From: Bacilli bacterium
GTDB taxonomy: Bacteria; Bacillota_I; Bacilli_A; RF39; UBA660
Assembly (NCBI GenBank): GCA_900768345.1
Contig: CAAGCO010000002.1
Coordinates: forward strand, 1-48,081
Length of the DNA: 48,081 bases
Direction of reading: 5' to 3'
Part shown: positions 24,871-33,540 of the stretch, in pieces
Layout of the letters: every line of letters starts with the position of its first letter
How positions within the stretch are numbered: position 1 is the stretch's first letter
The notes under the pieces: generated by a model
Database searches by the model: none
What the model was told of the DNA's origin: nothing
What the model saw: only the letters and a program-made list of their open reading frames with translations
Made by a program: the position numbers and the translations under genes

Positions 24871-26601
24871 CTTTTTCTCTAAATCTCTATAAGCTACTTT
24901 ACCAACAGCTGTTTTAGGAAGTGAATCTCTAAATTCATATTCAGTTGGCACAGCATACTTAGCTATATTTTTGTAGCAATATCTTCTTATCTCTTCACGT
25001 ACTTCCATAGTGTTTTCTACACCTTGTTTAAGTACTATTACTGCTTTAGGAGTTTGACTTTTTATTTTATGAGGAACTCCAACAACCGTACAAGTATCAA
25101 CATATTTACATTTATTAATAATATCTTCAAGTTCAATTGGATAAACGTTATAACCGTTAGTGATAATCATTCTCTTAAGTCTTGAAGTATAGAAGATAAA
25201 TCCATCTTTATCCATATACCCAAGATCACCTGAATGCAACCAAATTTTACCATCGTTATGTAGAACTAAAGTCTTTTTAGTTTCCTCATCTTCATTAATA
25301 TAACCCATCATAAGAGTTGGTCCAGTAATACATATTTCTCCAACATCACCAAGTGATTTTTCAATATCTCTATTTGGTTCAAAAATTTTAACAATTGTAT
25401 CTGGATTAGGAATACCTAAAGTACCTTTATGATTATCCACATGTTTTTCATCTACTTCGGCAGTACAGCAACAAAAACCACATGCTTCTGAAAGTCCATA
25501 GCCTACTTTAACAACAGCCTTGCTTCCATGAGCTTTTAAATAATCTTCAAATTCACTCTTTAATTGAGGTGATAAATAATCTCCACCGACAACCACAACT
25601 TTTATATCCTTAAAAGCGTTGCTACCAGGATTGGTATTATTAATAGACATTTTTAATAAAGATGGAACAGCTGGATAAACATTAGGTTTGTATTTTTTAA
25701 GTTCTTTATTAATCTTTTTTGTATTAAGTTGAGGGACAATTATACATTTCATACCAGATACAAGACATGTATGAGTGCAAAGTGCTAAACCAAATACATG
25801 GAATATAGGTAATGCTGATAATACTGAGTATCCTGGGCTAATATACTCACATACACTTGATGTTTGTAAAGCCATAGCATTAAAGTTAGCATTAGAAATA
25901 ATAATTCCTTTAGGTTTTCCAGTAGTACCACCGCTATAAATAATAGCTGCAGGACTATTTGGATCTCTCTTAACATATGTGTCTTCACTAACACCATAAT
26001 TTAAGAATTCATGCCATGTAAGCATTCCATCTTCTAACTTCATATTTAAAGAAGATTTAATATTATATAAAGTCTTTAAAAACTTACCTAAACTTTCACT
26101 AGTTGGTACCATAATAAAATGTTTAACCTTAATATGTCTTGCTTTAGGCATAGCTACATCTGAACAAAATATAATAGAACTATTTGTTTCCTTTAATGCT
26201 CTTTCAATATCTTGAGTAGAAGATAAAGGGTGTATTATATTACAAATAGCACCAATCTTATTAATTGCATAAATTAATGCAAAACTTTCAGGTGTATTTG
26301 GCATACATATCGTAACACATTCATTTTCTACAATATTAAATTCTTTTAAGGCAGAAGCAACTTTATCTATTTTCTTCATAAAAGATTTAAATGTAACTTC
26401 ATTTCCATAGAAGGAATAAGCACTTCTTTTTTCATTCTTAGAAGCAGTATCTTTTAAATAGTCATACATACTTCCATTAAAATAATTTAAACTTTCAGGA
26501 ACATCCCCATAATACTTTAACCATGGTTTTTCCTTATTTTCAGTCTTTTCATTTTTAATAAAACTAATTAACCTATTTATATAATCATTAACTTTTCCCA
26601 T
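24859..26601 (-). CDS. AMP-forming acyl-CoA synthetase/ligase
   Basis: A 580-residue adenylate-forming enzyme that activates a carboxylic acid, probably a fatty acid, with ATP and CoA. Core motifs are YSGGTTGKPKGI (A3), GYGLSEACG (A5), HSGDLGYMDKDG (A7), the hinge RLKRMIITNGYNVYP (A8) and the catalytic Lys region LPKTAVGKVAYRDLE (A10). The protein has no membrane helix. It faces a TetR regulator across 104 bases holding a perfect 16-bp palindrome, like FadR-controlled fatty-acid genes of Bacillus. Acyl length is not deducible. Confidence 0.92.
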   Translation of the reverse strand: MGKVNDYINRLISFIKNEKTENKEKPWLKYYGDVPESLNYFNGSMYDYLKDTASKNEKRSAYSFYGNEVTFKSFMKKIDKVASALKEFNIVENECVTICMPNTPESFALIYAINKIGAICNIIHPLSSTQDIERALKETNSSIIFCSDVAMPKARHIKVKHFIMVPTSESLGKFLKTLYNIKSSLNMKLEDGMLTWHEFLNYGVSEDTYVKRDPNSPAAIIYSGGTTGKPKGIIISNANFNAMALQTSSVCEYISPGYSVLSALPIFHVFGLALCTHTCLVSGMKCIIVPQLNTKKINKELKKYKPNVYPAVPSLLKMSINNTNPGSNAFKDIKVVVVGGDYLSPQLKSEFEDYLKAHGSKAVVKVGYGLSEACGFCCCTAEVDEKHVDNHKGTLGIPNPDTIVKIFEPNRDIEKSLGDVGEICITGPTLMMGYINEDEETKKTLVLHNDGKIWLHSGDLGYMDKDGFIFYTSRLKRMIITNGYNVYPIELEDIINKCKYVDTCTVVGVPHKIKSQTPKAVIVLKQGVENTMEVREEIRRYCYKNIAKYAVPTEYEFRDSLPKTAVGKVAYRDLEKKKED

Positions 26602-26631
26602 AATTGATTCCTTTCATATTAATCATATATG

Positions 26632-26647
26632 TGTTACAATTGTAACA
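26632..26647. promoter_or_regulatory. Operator palindrome for the TetR regulator
   Basis: TGTTACAATTGTAACA is a perfect 16-bp palindrome between the divergent ligase and TetR genes. A half-site TGTTACAA recurs at 26683-26690, just before the TetR ribosome binding site. Confidence 0.8.
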
Positions 26648-26705
26648 TATTAAATGAAGAAAAACTACTAATTTAGACTAAATGTTACAAAAGAGGTGAT
26701 TTTGT

Positions 26706-27233
26706 TTGAATTCGAATAAGTTTATAAAAGAGTGTATAGTTAAGTCGTTAGTATCCATGATGAAAGAAAAAGAATTTAAAGATATTTCTATAACAGAGAT
26801 CACTAAGAAAGCAGGAGTATCTAGAATGGCTTACTATAGAAATTATAATTTTAAAGAAGATATTCTAAATGACTATATGACAACTTTAATAGAAGATTAT
26901 AAAAGTAAACGTGAAGAAAATAAAGATAATCCATATTTACTTATATTAAATGCATTCGAATTCTTTAAAAACAATAAAGATTTTGTTTTAGCTTTAGAAA
27001 AATCAAACTTATCAAATGTTATCCAAAATAAAATAAATGATTATATGGTTATTTTTTATCCTAAAGCGTTAACAAATACTGAAGCTAGATATAAACTTTA
27101 TATTCTAAGTGGTGCTTTATATAACACATGTAAAATGTGGTTAATTAACGGACTTAAAGAAGATTCTAAGCTATTAGCAAAAGCATTTGTAGATATTTTG
27201 TTTCCTAATGAATCAAGTAACTATATCAATTAA
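26706..27233 (+). CDS. TetR/AcrR-family regulator
   Basis: A 175-residue regulator. The helix-turn-helix is ISITEITKKAGVSRMAYYRN, followed by a helical C-terminal domain with few diagnostic residues (DUF-type TetR_C). The start is TTG at 26706, chosen because GAGGTGA lies 6-7 bases upstream and no ATG fits. It is divergent from the acyl-CoA ligase with a shared palindrome, so it probably senses an acyl compound and represses both. Its end overlaps the convergent 172-residue gene by four bases. Confidence 0.85.
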   Translation: MNSNKFIKECIVKSLVSMMKEKEFKDISITEITKKAGVSRMAYYRNYNFKEDILNDYMTTLIEDYKSKREENKDNPYLLILNAFEFFKNNKDFVLALEKSNLSNVIQNKINDYMVIFYPKALTNTEARYKLYILSGALYNTCKMWLINGLKEDSKLLAKAFVDILFPNESSNYIN

Positions 27234-27748
27234 TGTCTTAAATTTTTGTCAGTGGCATATTCTTTACCTGCTGAATAAACAGCACTAGCGTTTGGGTTAT
27301 ATCTGTTTTCTTCGTTATAATGGAGTCTTTCTTTAGCATATGCTTCATCCATTATAAGCACTAAAGAAGTATCATATATTTTACCACCATTACTAACCCA
27401 AGTATGTTTACCATTCTCTGAGTTTTTGCTTCCTTTAATTAATGGCAATGTTCCACCACAAATATAAGGATAAGAAAAACAAAAACTTAAATATCTTGAA
27501 AATTTAGTACAATTACCAATATTATATCCTTCACCAAAAGCTTCTTCGAAATTAATAGGATTTCTTACATTTAATGATGCCATTTTATTCCATAAGTCAT
27601 CACTATATCCAGTTATCTTGCCAGAAAGAACTCCCTCTCTAACAAAAGAAGCAAATTCAGGGTTAGTATTATAATAATGTTTAAGCATTTCAAAACATTT
27701 AAAATCACGTCTTTTTTCATCAATAACTAATTTTAATATTTCGTCCAT
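27230..27748 (-). CDS. Hypothetical protein with Cys-His-Asp pattern
   Basis: A 172-residue soluble protein, no signal peptide. The central part has GNCTKFSRYLSF, then GKHTWV about 50 residues later and KIYDTSLV shortly after. The Cys, His, Asp order and spacing resemble transglutaminase-like or papain-like folds, but this is only a pattern; the family is not recognised. The start is ATG at 27748, preceded by AGGTGAAA. It overlaps the convergent TetR gene by four bases with no terminator between them. Confidence 0.65.
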   Translation of the reverse strand: MDEILKLVIDEKRRDFKCFEMLKHYYNTNPEFASFVREGVLSGKITGYSDDLWNKMASLNVRNPINFEEAFGEGYNIGNCTKFSRYLSFCFSYPYICGGTLPLIKGSKNSENGKHTWVSNGGKIYDTSLVLIMDEAYAKERLHYNEENRYNPNASAVYSAGKEYATDKNLRH

Positions 27749-27837
27749 AATTTCACCTAATTAAATTTTATCATAAATTAAACAATATACCATAAAACAC
27801 ACTAAAACTTGACACAAAAATTTAAATTGAAAATTTA

Positions 27838-27881
27838 TTGACAAGTAAGTTCTTCAAATTTATAAAAGTATATGTTATAAT
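27838..27881 (+). promoter_or_regulatory. Two stacked promoter signals
   Basis: TTGACA (27838-27843), a 17-base spacer and TATAAA (27861-27866) form a near-consensus promoter. An extended -10 TGTTATAAT follows at 27873-27881. Either one feeds the Cys-rich surface protein gene. Confidence 0.6.
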
Positions 27882-27895
27882 AAACTTATTAAAGG

Positions 27896-27925
27896 GCTAG
27901 TAAAGACTTTATTGTTTTTACTAGC
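27896..27925 (+). promoter_or_regulatory. 5'-UTR hairpin, terminator-like
   Basis: GCTAGTAAA pairs with TTTACTAGC (9 bp) and is followed by TTATTTTTATT, then GGAGG and the start codon at 27947. It may be an attenuator or a stabilising 5' hairpin. Confidence 0.5.
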
Positions 27926-27946
27926 TTATTTTTATTGGAGGAAAAT

Positions 27947-28540
27947 ATGAAAAAGTGTTTAGTAATAGTGTTAATGTTTATTTTAATGTTTGATGTTGTT
28001 TATGCAAAAAGAGGATGCTGTTCACATCATGGAGGTGTAGCTGGGTGTTCTTCAGGAGGAAGAACTATTTGTAGAGATGGAAGTTATAGTCCATCTTGTA
28101 CTTGTACTCTTACTATAAAGACAGTGTATGGATGTACTGATTCTAAAGCCATTAATTATAATAAAAAAGCAAATAGTAATGACAATTCTTGTAAATATAA
28201 GAAGCAAATAAAAGATACTAACGTGGTAAAATATGAAACTGAATATATTGAAGATGAAAATATGTACGCCGGAGAAGAGAAGACAGAACAATATGGAGAA
28301 TATGGTACTGAAGAAGTAGTAAAAGAAGTAATAGTAGATTCTTATGGAAGCGTTTTAGAAGTAAAAAAAGAAACAAAAAAGACAACAAAAGAAGCTAAAA
28401 AAGCAATAATTAAAAAAGGTACAAAACAAAAAGAAGAAACCAATAATGACGAAAAAGAATCCAATCCAATAGCAAATACAATTATTGGAGTAGGATTAAT
28501 AGGTTCACTAGGATATGCATTTTTTAAAAAAAGAGTGTAA
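27947..28540 (+). CDS. Secreted Cys-rich surface protein with C-terminal anchor
   Basis: A 197-residue exported protein. The signal peptide (MKKCLVIVLMFILMF) ends near VVYAKRG. A small Cys/His/Gly domain follows (GCCSHHGGVAGC, then GRTICRDGSYSPSCTC), like the DUF3761-type CSHHGGV fold. Next is a GCTDSKAINYNKKA block of the GCTD-NYNP-type repeat. The middle is a long charged Lys/Glu linker. The C-terminus has a hydrophobic helix and KKRV, which resembles a cell-wall sorting tail but lacks LPXTG. ATG 27947 follows GGAGG; the in-frame TTG upstream overlaps that site and is rejected. Confidence 0.8.
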   Translation: MKKCLVIVLMFILMFDVVYAKRGCCSHHGGVAGCSSGGRTICRDGSYSPSCTCTLTIKTVYGCTDSKAINYNKKANSNDNSCKYKKQIKDTNVVKYETEYIEDENMYAGEEKTEQYGEYGTEEVVKEVIVDSYGSVLEVKKETKKTTKEAKKAIIKKGTKQKEETNNDEKESNPIANTIIGVGLIGSLGYAFFKKRV

Positions 28541-28553
28541 ATTAACAAAAAAA

Positions 28554-28562
28554 TGATATAAT
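28554..28562 (+). promoter_or_regulatory. Extended -10 promoter abutting a start codon
   Basis: TGATATAAT ends 6 bases before ATG 28569, so transcription should begin at or within a base or two of that ATG. Confidence 0.6.
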
Positions 28563-28568
28563 CTATTT

Positions 28569-29849
28569 ATGAAGAAAAATTATATAAAAATGAATGATAA
28601 TGATAACTATTTATCACTAGGAAATCTTATAAATGTTATCAAAAAAGTATCAAATAATAAAAATGCCATGCAGACTGAACTATTCTGTACTCTTTTTAAT
28701 GTAAATAATGTAAATGCAACCACTATAAATAATTATTGTATAGGATATAGAGCAATAGGAATAGAATATAAAAAAATATATGTAGATTTAAAAAGAAAAT
28801 ATGAATCAGATAAATTAGTCTATATAGATATTATTTTAGGAATCTTAAGTATAATGGATGATGTTATATATATAAAAGATGAAAATTCCTTAGATTTAAT
28901 AAATTCAAATAAAAAATTAATAGAAACAATAAATGAATTATTAAAAATTGCATCAAAAGATGAGCACATTGAAAAAAATAAACTTAATGAATTAAAATCT
29001 ATGAATTCATATGAATCATTCATAGAAATACTTAATCATTGTATATTAGAAAATAATCAACCAGTTTATACACAATCTATTAACATAAAAATAAATAAAG
29101 AAGAACTAAATGAGTATTTAAAAATAAAACTATATTATGGAGAAAGCTATATTAATTCATTAATAGAATTATCTAAGAAAGATAATATGTATGCTTGTGC
29201 AGAACTTGGTTCACTTGAATTTGATGGATATATCAGTGGAAAAACTGATTTTAATAAATGTTATGAATATTATTATAAAGCTGCATTAAAAGATCATCCT
29301 AAAGGTTGCTGGATGGTAGCAAATCTAATGTTAACTGGCAGAGTAAAACTTGATTTTGATATAATGTGGAAATTCTTAAATAAGTCAATAGAACTTGGAA
29401 GTTTCGCAGGTTATAATACATTAGGGCTTTGCTATTTAAGAGGTATAAATAAAGAAAATAAAAAAGATATAAATGAATCAAGAAAATACTTTCAAATAGC
29501 CGCGGAACATGGGTATGCGTATGCATTTAACAACCTAGGAAAAACTTATGAAGATGAAGGAAATATAGAAGAAGCATATAAATATTATAAAATAAGTGCT
29601 GATATGAATGAATGTTGGGCACTTAATAAAGTAGGGGAATACTATAGAAAAAGAAATGATTTAAAAACTGCTTTTATTTATTATTCTAAAGCAATCGAAA
29701 CACCAATTACAGAGAGAATAAAACATCCATTCTATAACTTAGCAAAATATTATTATGAAAATGGATGCGAAGAGGCAAATATTAAAAAAGATAAAAATAA
29801 AGCAAAAGAATTAATGAATATTTATGAGTCATTATCACATAAAAATTAA
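28569..29849 (+). CDS. Sel1-repeat (TPR-like) protein
   Basis: A 426-residue soluble protein. The second half has at least five Sel1-like repeats (patterns A..LG.LE.DGY, GYNTLGLCYLRG, AFNNLGKTYEDEG, ALNKVGEYYRKR), forming an alpha solenoid for protein binding. The N-terminal 190 residues are helical without a known motif. ATG 28569 has no Shine-Dalgarno and sits 6 bases after a perfect extended -10 box, implying a leaderless mRNA; ATG 28590 is a weak alternative. A terminator follows. Confidence 0.82.
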   Translation: MKKNYIKMNDNDNYLSLGNLINVIKKVSNNKNAMQTELFCTLFNVNNVNATTINNYCIGYRAIGIEYKKIYVDLKRKYESDKLVYIDIILGILSIMDDVIYIKDENSLDLINSNKKLIETINELLKIASKDEHIEKNKLNELKSMNSYESFIEILNHCILENNQPVYTQSINIKINKEELNEYLKIKLYYGESYINSLIELSKKDNMYACAELGSLEFDGYISGKTDFNKCYEYYYKAALKDHPKGCWMVANLMLTGRVKLDFDIMWKFLNKSIELGSFAGYNTLGLCYLRGINKENKKDINESRKYFQIAAEHGYAYAFNNLGKTYEDEGNIEEAYKYYKISADMNECWALNKVGEYYRKRNDLKTAFIYYSKAIETPITERIKHPFYNLAKYYYENGCEEANIKKDKNKAKELMNIYESLSHKN

Positions 29850-29852
29850 ATT

Positions 29853-29885
29853 AGAAGTTACTAGGGAAAGTAGCTTCTTTTTTTG
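29853..29885 (+). terminator. Intrinsic terminator
   Basis: AGAAGTTACT pairs with AGTAGCTTCT (one G-U pair), followed by seven T. Confidence 0.8.
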
Positions 29886-29935
29886 ACAATTGATTAACAT
29901 TATAGTATAACATGCTCCGTTAAAGGGGAATGGCT

Positions 29936-30598
29936 ATGGATAACGAATTTTTATTATGTTTAAACTCAGAAATAATAACTGATGATTATAGTGATAAATT
30001 TATTAATTCAATACTAAAATTTATAAAAGATTACTGTAAAGCTGATTTAGTAATGTTAATAGATTTAGAATCTCAAAGAAAAGATGATTTTAAAACACAT
30101 GATAAAGGTGTTCAAACAGAAGATGGAGATTTTACGGTTTGCTTAAGTGCATGTCATAAGAAACTAATAATAAGAGGAAAGAAAAGAGAGTTTCAAAATG
30201 TAGGAATTTTATTCGTAGACGCTAATGGGCTTGGCATATTAAACAATATGTATAGTTATCAAAAAGGTGATGAACTATTAGAAACAGTATCTGGTTCACT
30301 TAAATCAAACTTTAGACTTTCTGACATATATAGAATAGGTGGAGATGAATTTGTTGTTATATGTGAATCTATAGCTAAAGAATTATTTGAAAGAAAAGCA
30401 TCACAAACAAAGAAATCAATCGAAGAAACTGAATTTACCGCATCATTTGGTTTAGTATATAAAGAATCAACAAATGATTTAGAAGGTTCAGTAGAAGAAG
30501 CAAGCTTCTTAATGAAAAGAAATAAAGAAGAATTTAGAGAGACACATCCAGAAATATACATAGATAAATACAAAGTAAAACAAGTAGTAAAAAATTAA
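29936..30598 (+). CDS. GGDEF-domain protein (predicted diguanylate cyclase)
   Basis: A 220-residue soluble protein. The C-terminal 130 residues form a GGDEF domain: metal and substrate residues in VDANGLGILNNMYSYQKGDELL and the active-site loop YRIGGDEFVVI are intact. An RxxD pair (RLSD) precedes the loop, but with four instead of five residues between, so the inhibitory I-site may be off register. The first 75 residues carry no recognised sensor. ATG 29936 is chosen because AAAGGGG lies 7 bases before it; the ATG at 29930 is too close. No phosphodiesterase or PilZ gene is in the window. Confidence 0.85.
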   Translation: MDNEFLLCLNSEIITDDYSDKFINSILKFIKDYCKADLVMLIDLESQRKDDFKTHDKGVQTEDGDFTVCLSACHKKLIIRGKKREFQNVGILFVDANGLGILNNMYSYQKGDELLETVSGSLKSNFRLSDIYRIGGDEFVVICESIAKELFERKASQTKKSIEETEFTASFGLVYKESTNDLEGSVEEASFLMKRNKEEFRETHPEIYIDKYKVKQVVKN

Positions 30599-30619
30599 AC
30601 CATTATATGGTTTTTTTAT
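30597..30619 (+). terminator. Intrinsic terminator
   Basis: AAACCAT pairs with ATGGTTT across TAT, followed by a T-run. Confidence 0.75.
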
Positions 30620-30661
30620 TTTGATTAATGTATAATGTATATAGAATAAAGAGGTGTTTAT

Positions 30662-31624
30662 ATGAACAATATAGATAAAGCAATTATGTATAAAGAAGGT
30701 AATACACTTCAAAAAAGAGTAGAAGAATTAACTAAACAAATTAAAACTGCTACTAAAGAAGCAAAAATATTTATAGAAAAAGATATTAAAAAATATGAAT
30801 ATGCTATTAAAGGAGAAAATAAAATAATAAATACTCTTATGAATAGTAATATTCCAATGCTAATCTTACATGATTTAAATATTGCCTATAAAGATTATAA
30901 AGTTCAAATAGATTTTATGATTATAACTAAAAGAAATTACTATGTATTAGAATGTAAAAATACATATGGTAATATTTTAGTAGATGGTAATGGTAATTTC
31001 TTTAGAACTTATTATGGTAAAAAAGTAGGCATATATAATCCAATTGATAAACTAGATAGAAACATAGACATCATAAAAGCATATTTATATGATCATAGTG
31101 ATTTCCTAGAAAAGTTGATTTTAAATAAGGCATATGATAATTTTTATCATGGAGTAGTTGTTTTATCTAATGAAAATGTTGTTGTTGATATGAAACAAGC
31201 CCCAAGAGATATAAAGAAAAAAGTGGTTAGAGTAGATAAATTAATAGATTATATTAAAAAGATAGAAAAAGATTCTACTGAATTTTCTACTATGGATGAC
31301 ATTATAAAAGAAAGTGCTGATAGAATATTATCATTATGTATTAATGAAGATATAGTAGATGAAATAAATGAAACAGAAGTAGTATCAAGTGAAAAATTAT
31401 TTGATTTAAATGAAATTATTAAAAATAAATTAAAAAACTATAGAAATTATAAATCTAAAGAATTAAATTATAAACCATATTATATATTTAATGATAAAAC
31501 ACTTAACGAAATTGTTAAATTAAAGCCAATGAATGAAAAAGAATTAAAAAGTGTTGTAGGCTTTTCAGATATTAAGTTTAAAAAGTATGGCAAAGATATC
31601 TTAAAGATAATTAATGGCAAATAA
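30662..31624 (+). CDS. NERD-domain nuclease-related protein with HRDC tail
   Basis: A 320-residue soluble protein. Residues about 35-150 match the NERD domain: helix KYEYAIKGENKIIN, then D84 in KVQIDFMI and E97-C-K99 in YVLECKN, the D...ExK layout of PD-(D/E)XK nucleases. The C-terminus (residues about 270-318, YIFNDKTLNEIVKLKPM to KKYGKDILKII) reads as an HRDC domain, which binds nucleic acids. A DNA- or RNA-processing role is inferred. AAAGAGG precedes the ATG. The terminator after it is shared with a convergent gene. Confidence 0.85.
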   Translation: MNNIDKAIMYKEGNTLQKRVEELTKQIKTATKEAKIFIEKDIKKYEYAIKGENKIINTLMNSNIPMLILHDLNIAYKDYKVQIDFMIITKRNYYVLECKNTYGNILVDGNGNFFRTYYGKKVGIYNPIDKLDRNIDIIKAYLYDHSDFLEKLILNKAYDNFYHGVVVLSNENVVVDMKQAPRDIKKKVVRVDKLIDYIKKIEKDSTEFSTMDDIIKESADRILSLCINEDIVDEINETEVVSSEKLFDLNEIIKNKLKNYRNYKSKELNYKPYYIFNDKTLNEIVKLKPMNEKELKSVVGFSDIKFKKYGKDILKIINGK

Positions 31625-31653
31625 AAAATTTGCAGAAAATGCAAATTTTTTTT
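31624..31653. terminator. Bidirectional terminator between convergent genes
   Basis: AAAAATTTGCA pairs with TGCAAATTTTT (11 bp, loop GAAAA), with T-runs on both sides. The end of the NERD gene and the end of the zinc-ribbon gene flank it. Confidence 0.88.
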
Positions 31654-32110
31654 ATCTGAAGTTTTCCATTTCTTCGTATCTTTTATTTAGTTCTTCTTTT
31701 ATTTTTTCGTATTGTTCGTTGGCTTTATCATATGTTGAATCATTCTTAACTTCATTCATATTGTTAATATCGTCTCTAGAACTATTAAAATCATTATCAA
31801 AATTTATCATATGAATAATTACAGTAATTATAATAGCAAGTGCAAATACGCTAATTACTATAAACATTATTTTCCCAATAGTAAAAGATGATTTAACAGT
31901 TTTCAAACTAGTATCCATTATATCTTTAGTTTTTTCTTTTATTTCATTATCTAGTTCTTTACTTTTAATATCTATATCTTTTTCTTTTTTTATGGTTTCT
32001 TTATATTCATTATAATCTTGATTTTTTGAATATGGTGCTTTACAGTTAGGACAAATTTTATCTTTATCTAAATCTATACTAGTACCACAATGTTCACATA
32101 TAATTTTCAT
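31652..32110 (-). CDS. Zinc-ribbon single-pass membrane protein
   Basis: A 152-residue protein. The N-terminal zinc ribbon has Cys pairs in ICEHCG (C5, C8) and ICPNCK (C20, C23). A Lys/Glu-rich linker follows, then one membrane helix near 78-100 and an acidic, coiled tail. Such proteins often serve as small membrane adaptors; no function is known. It starts 8 bases after the murD stop, so it is the second gene of that operon. Confidence 0.8.
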   Translation of the reverse strand: MKIICEHCGTSIDLDKDKICPNCKAPYSKNQDYNEYKETIKKEKDIDIKSKELDNEIKEKTKDIMDTSLKTVKSSFTIGKIMFIVISVFALAIIITVIIHMINFDNDFNSSRDDINNMNEVKNDSTYDKANEQYEKIKEELNKRYEEMENFR

Positions 32111-32118
32111 TTTAGCTC

Positions 32119-33456
32119 CTATAATTCTTTAACAAGTTTTTTGAATTCGTCTCCTCTGTCTTCAAAACATTTATATTGATCCCAAGATGCAGCTGCAGGG
32201 CTAAGAAGAACAACATCTCCACTAACACTTTCTTTATTAGCAACATCTACTGCTTCAGCTAAGTTATTAACCATAGTACATTTAATACCCATTGATTCTA
32301 TTTCTTTTTTACATCTTTCTTTGCATTCACCATAACATACAACAGCTTTAGTATTTACTAAGTAATCTTTTAATTCTAAGAAACTTTGAGTTCTTTCAAG
32401 ACCACCTAAAATTAATACAGTTGGTTTTTTAAATGCTGATAATGCTATTTGAGTTGAAGTAACATTAGTAGCCTTAGAATCATTATAGAAATCTTTTCCT
32501 TCGAAAGTTCTAACGTATTCTATTCTGTGTTCTACACCACTAAATTCACTGATAACTTTACACATAATTTCATTAGAAATACCAAGTTCTTTAGCAATCA
32601 TAATTGCACACATTATATTTTCATAATTATGATTTCCTTGTAGTTTAATATTTTTAGTATCAATAATTTCTTCACCATAGTAATAAATCTTACCATTTTC
32701 TAAATAAGCACCATCAATTTTTTCTTTACTAGTAAAATATTTTTTTGTACTTTTTATATCTTTAGTGATTCTATATGCATCTTCATTTCCTTTATTAATG
32801 ATAGCAATATTTTTAGAAGTATGGTTTTGGAATATTCTAAGTTTAGTTTCATTATAGTATTCACGAGTTCCAAACATATCTAAATGTGCTTCGTAAATAT
32901 TAGTAAGAACTGCGATATCTGGATTAAAATCATAGAAATCATGTAGTTGTGGAACACCAATTTCCATTACTAAATAATCATTTTCTTTTATATTTTCAAT
33001 AACTTCGCAAAGAGGAAAACCAATATTACCAGCTAAGTGAGTTCTACCTGGAAAAGCAGCACTAACTATTTCATAAGTCAATGATGTAGTAGTAGTTTTA
33101 CCATTAGTACCAGTAATAGCTATTAATTTAACTCCTTTTGGAAGTAAATGATAAGCCATTTCTATTTCATTTATTACTTTAATACCATGTTCTTCTGCAT
33201 ATTTTAAATACTTATGATCAAAATGAACACCAGGGTTTTTAATAAGATAATCAAATGATTCATCTAAAATATCATCAGGATGATCGCCTAAAATAACCTT
33301 AACACCTAAATCCTCTAATTCTTTAATATGATTTTTATCTTGGTTAGCATTTTTATCATTTAATACAATAGTGTTACCTCTTTTTGCTAAGACTCTAGCA
33401 GCTTGATAACCACTTCTTGCCATACCAAGAATAAAAATTTTCTTGTTTTCAAACAT
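32119..33456 (-). CDS. murD: UDP-N-acetylmuramoyl-L-alanine--D-glutamate ligase
   Basis: A 445-residue Mur ligase that adds D-Glu to UDP-MurNAc-L-Ala in the cytoplasm during peptidoglycan synthesis. The N-terminal Rossmann domain starts KIFILGMARSGYQAA. The ATP-binding loop is ITGTNGKTTTTSL. The central region has NIGFPLCE and the NLTNIYEAHLDMFG-type block. The C-terminal domain has FYNDSKATN, LILGGLER and LLSPAAASWDQYK, the MurD hallmarks. Length is usual. It is followed by the zinc-ribbon gene; a promoter is likely in the 99 bases upstream. It shows that the organism makes a cell wall. Confidence 0.96.
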   Translation of the reverse strand: MFENKKIFILGMARSGYQAARVLAKRGNTIVLNDKNANQDKNHIKELEDLGVKVILGDHPDDILDESFDYLIKNPGVHFDHKYLKYAEEHGIKVINEIEMAYHLLPKGVKLIAITGTNGKTTTTSLTYEIVSAAFPGRTHLAGNIGFPLCEVIENIKENDYLVMEIGVPQLHDFYDFNPDIAVLTNIYEAHLDMFGTREYYNETKLRIFQNHTSKNIAIINKGNEDAYRITKDIKSTKKYFTSKEKIDGAYLENGKIYYYGEEIIDTKNIKLQGNHNYENIMCAIMIAKELGISNEIMCKVISEFSGVEHRIEYVRTFEGKDFYNDSKATNVTSTQIALSAFKKPTVLILGGLERTQSFLELKDYLVNTKAVVCYGECKERCKKEIESMGIKCTMVNNLAEAVDVANKESVSGDVVLLSPAAASWDQYKCFEDRGDEFKKLVKEL

Positions 33457-33540
33457 TATTACACGCCTCCAATTTAATTATACAACAATAACTTATCAAT
33501 ATATAAAATCATATGTAAACTTTACAATAAAATAATAAAA

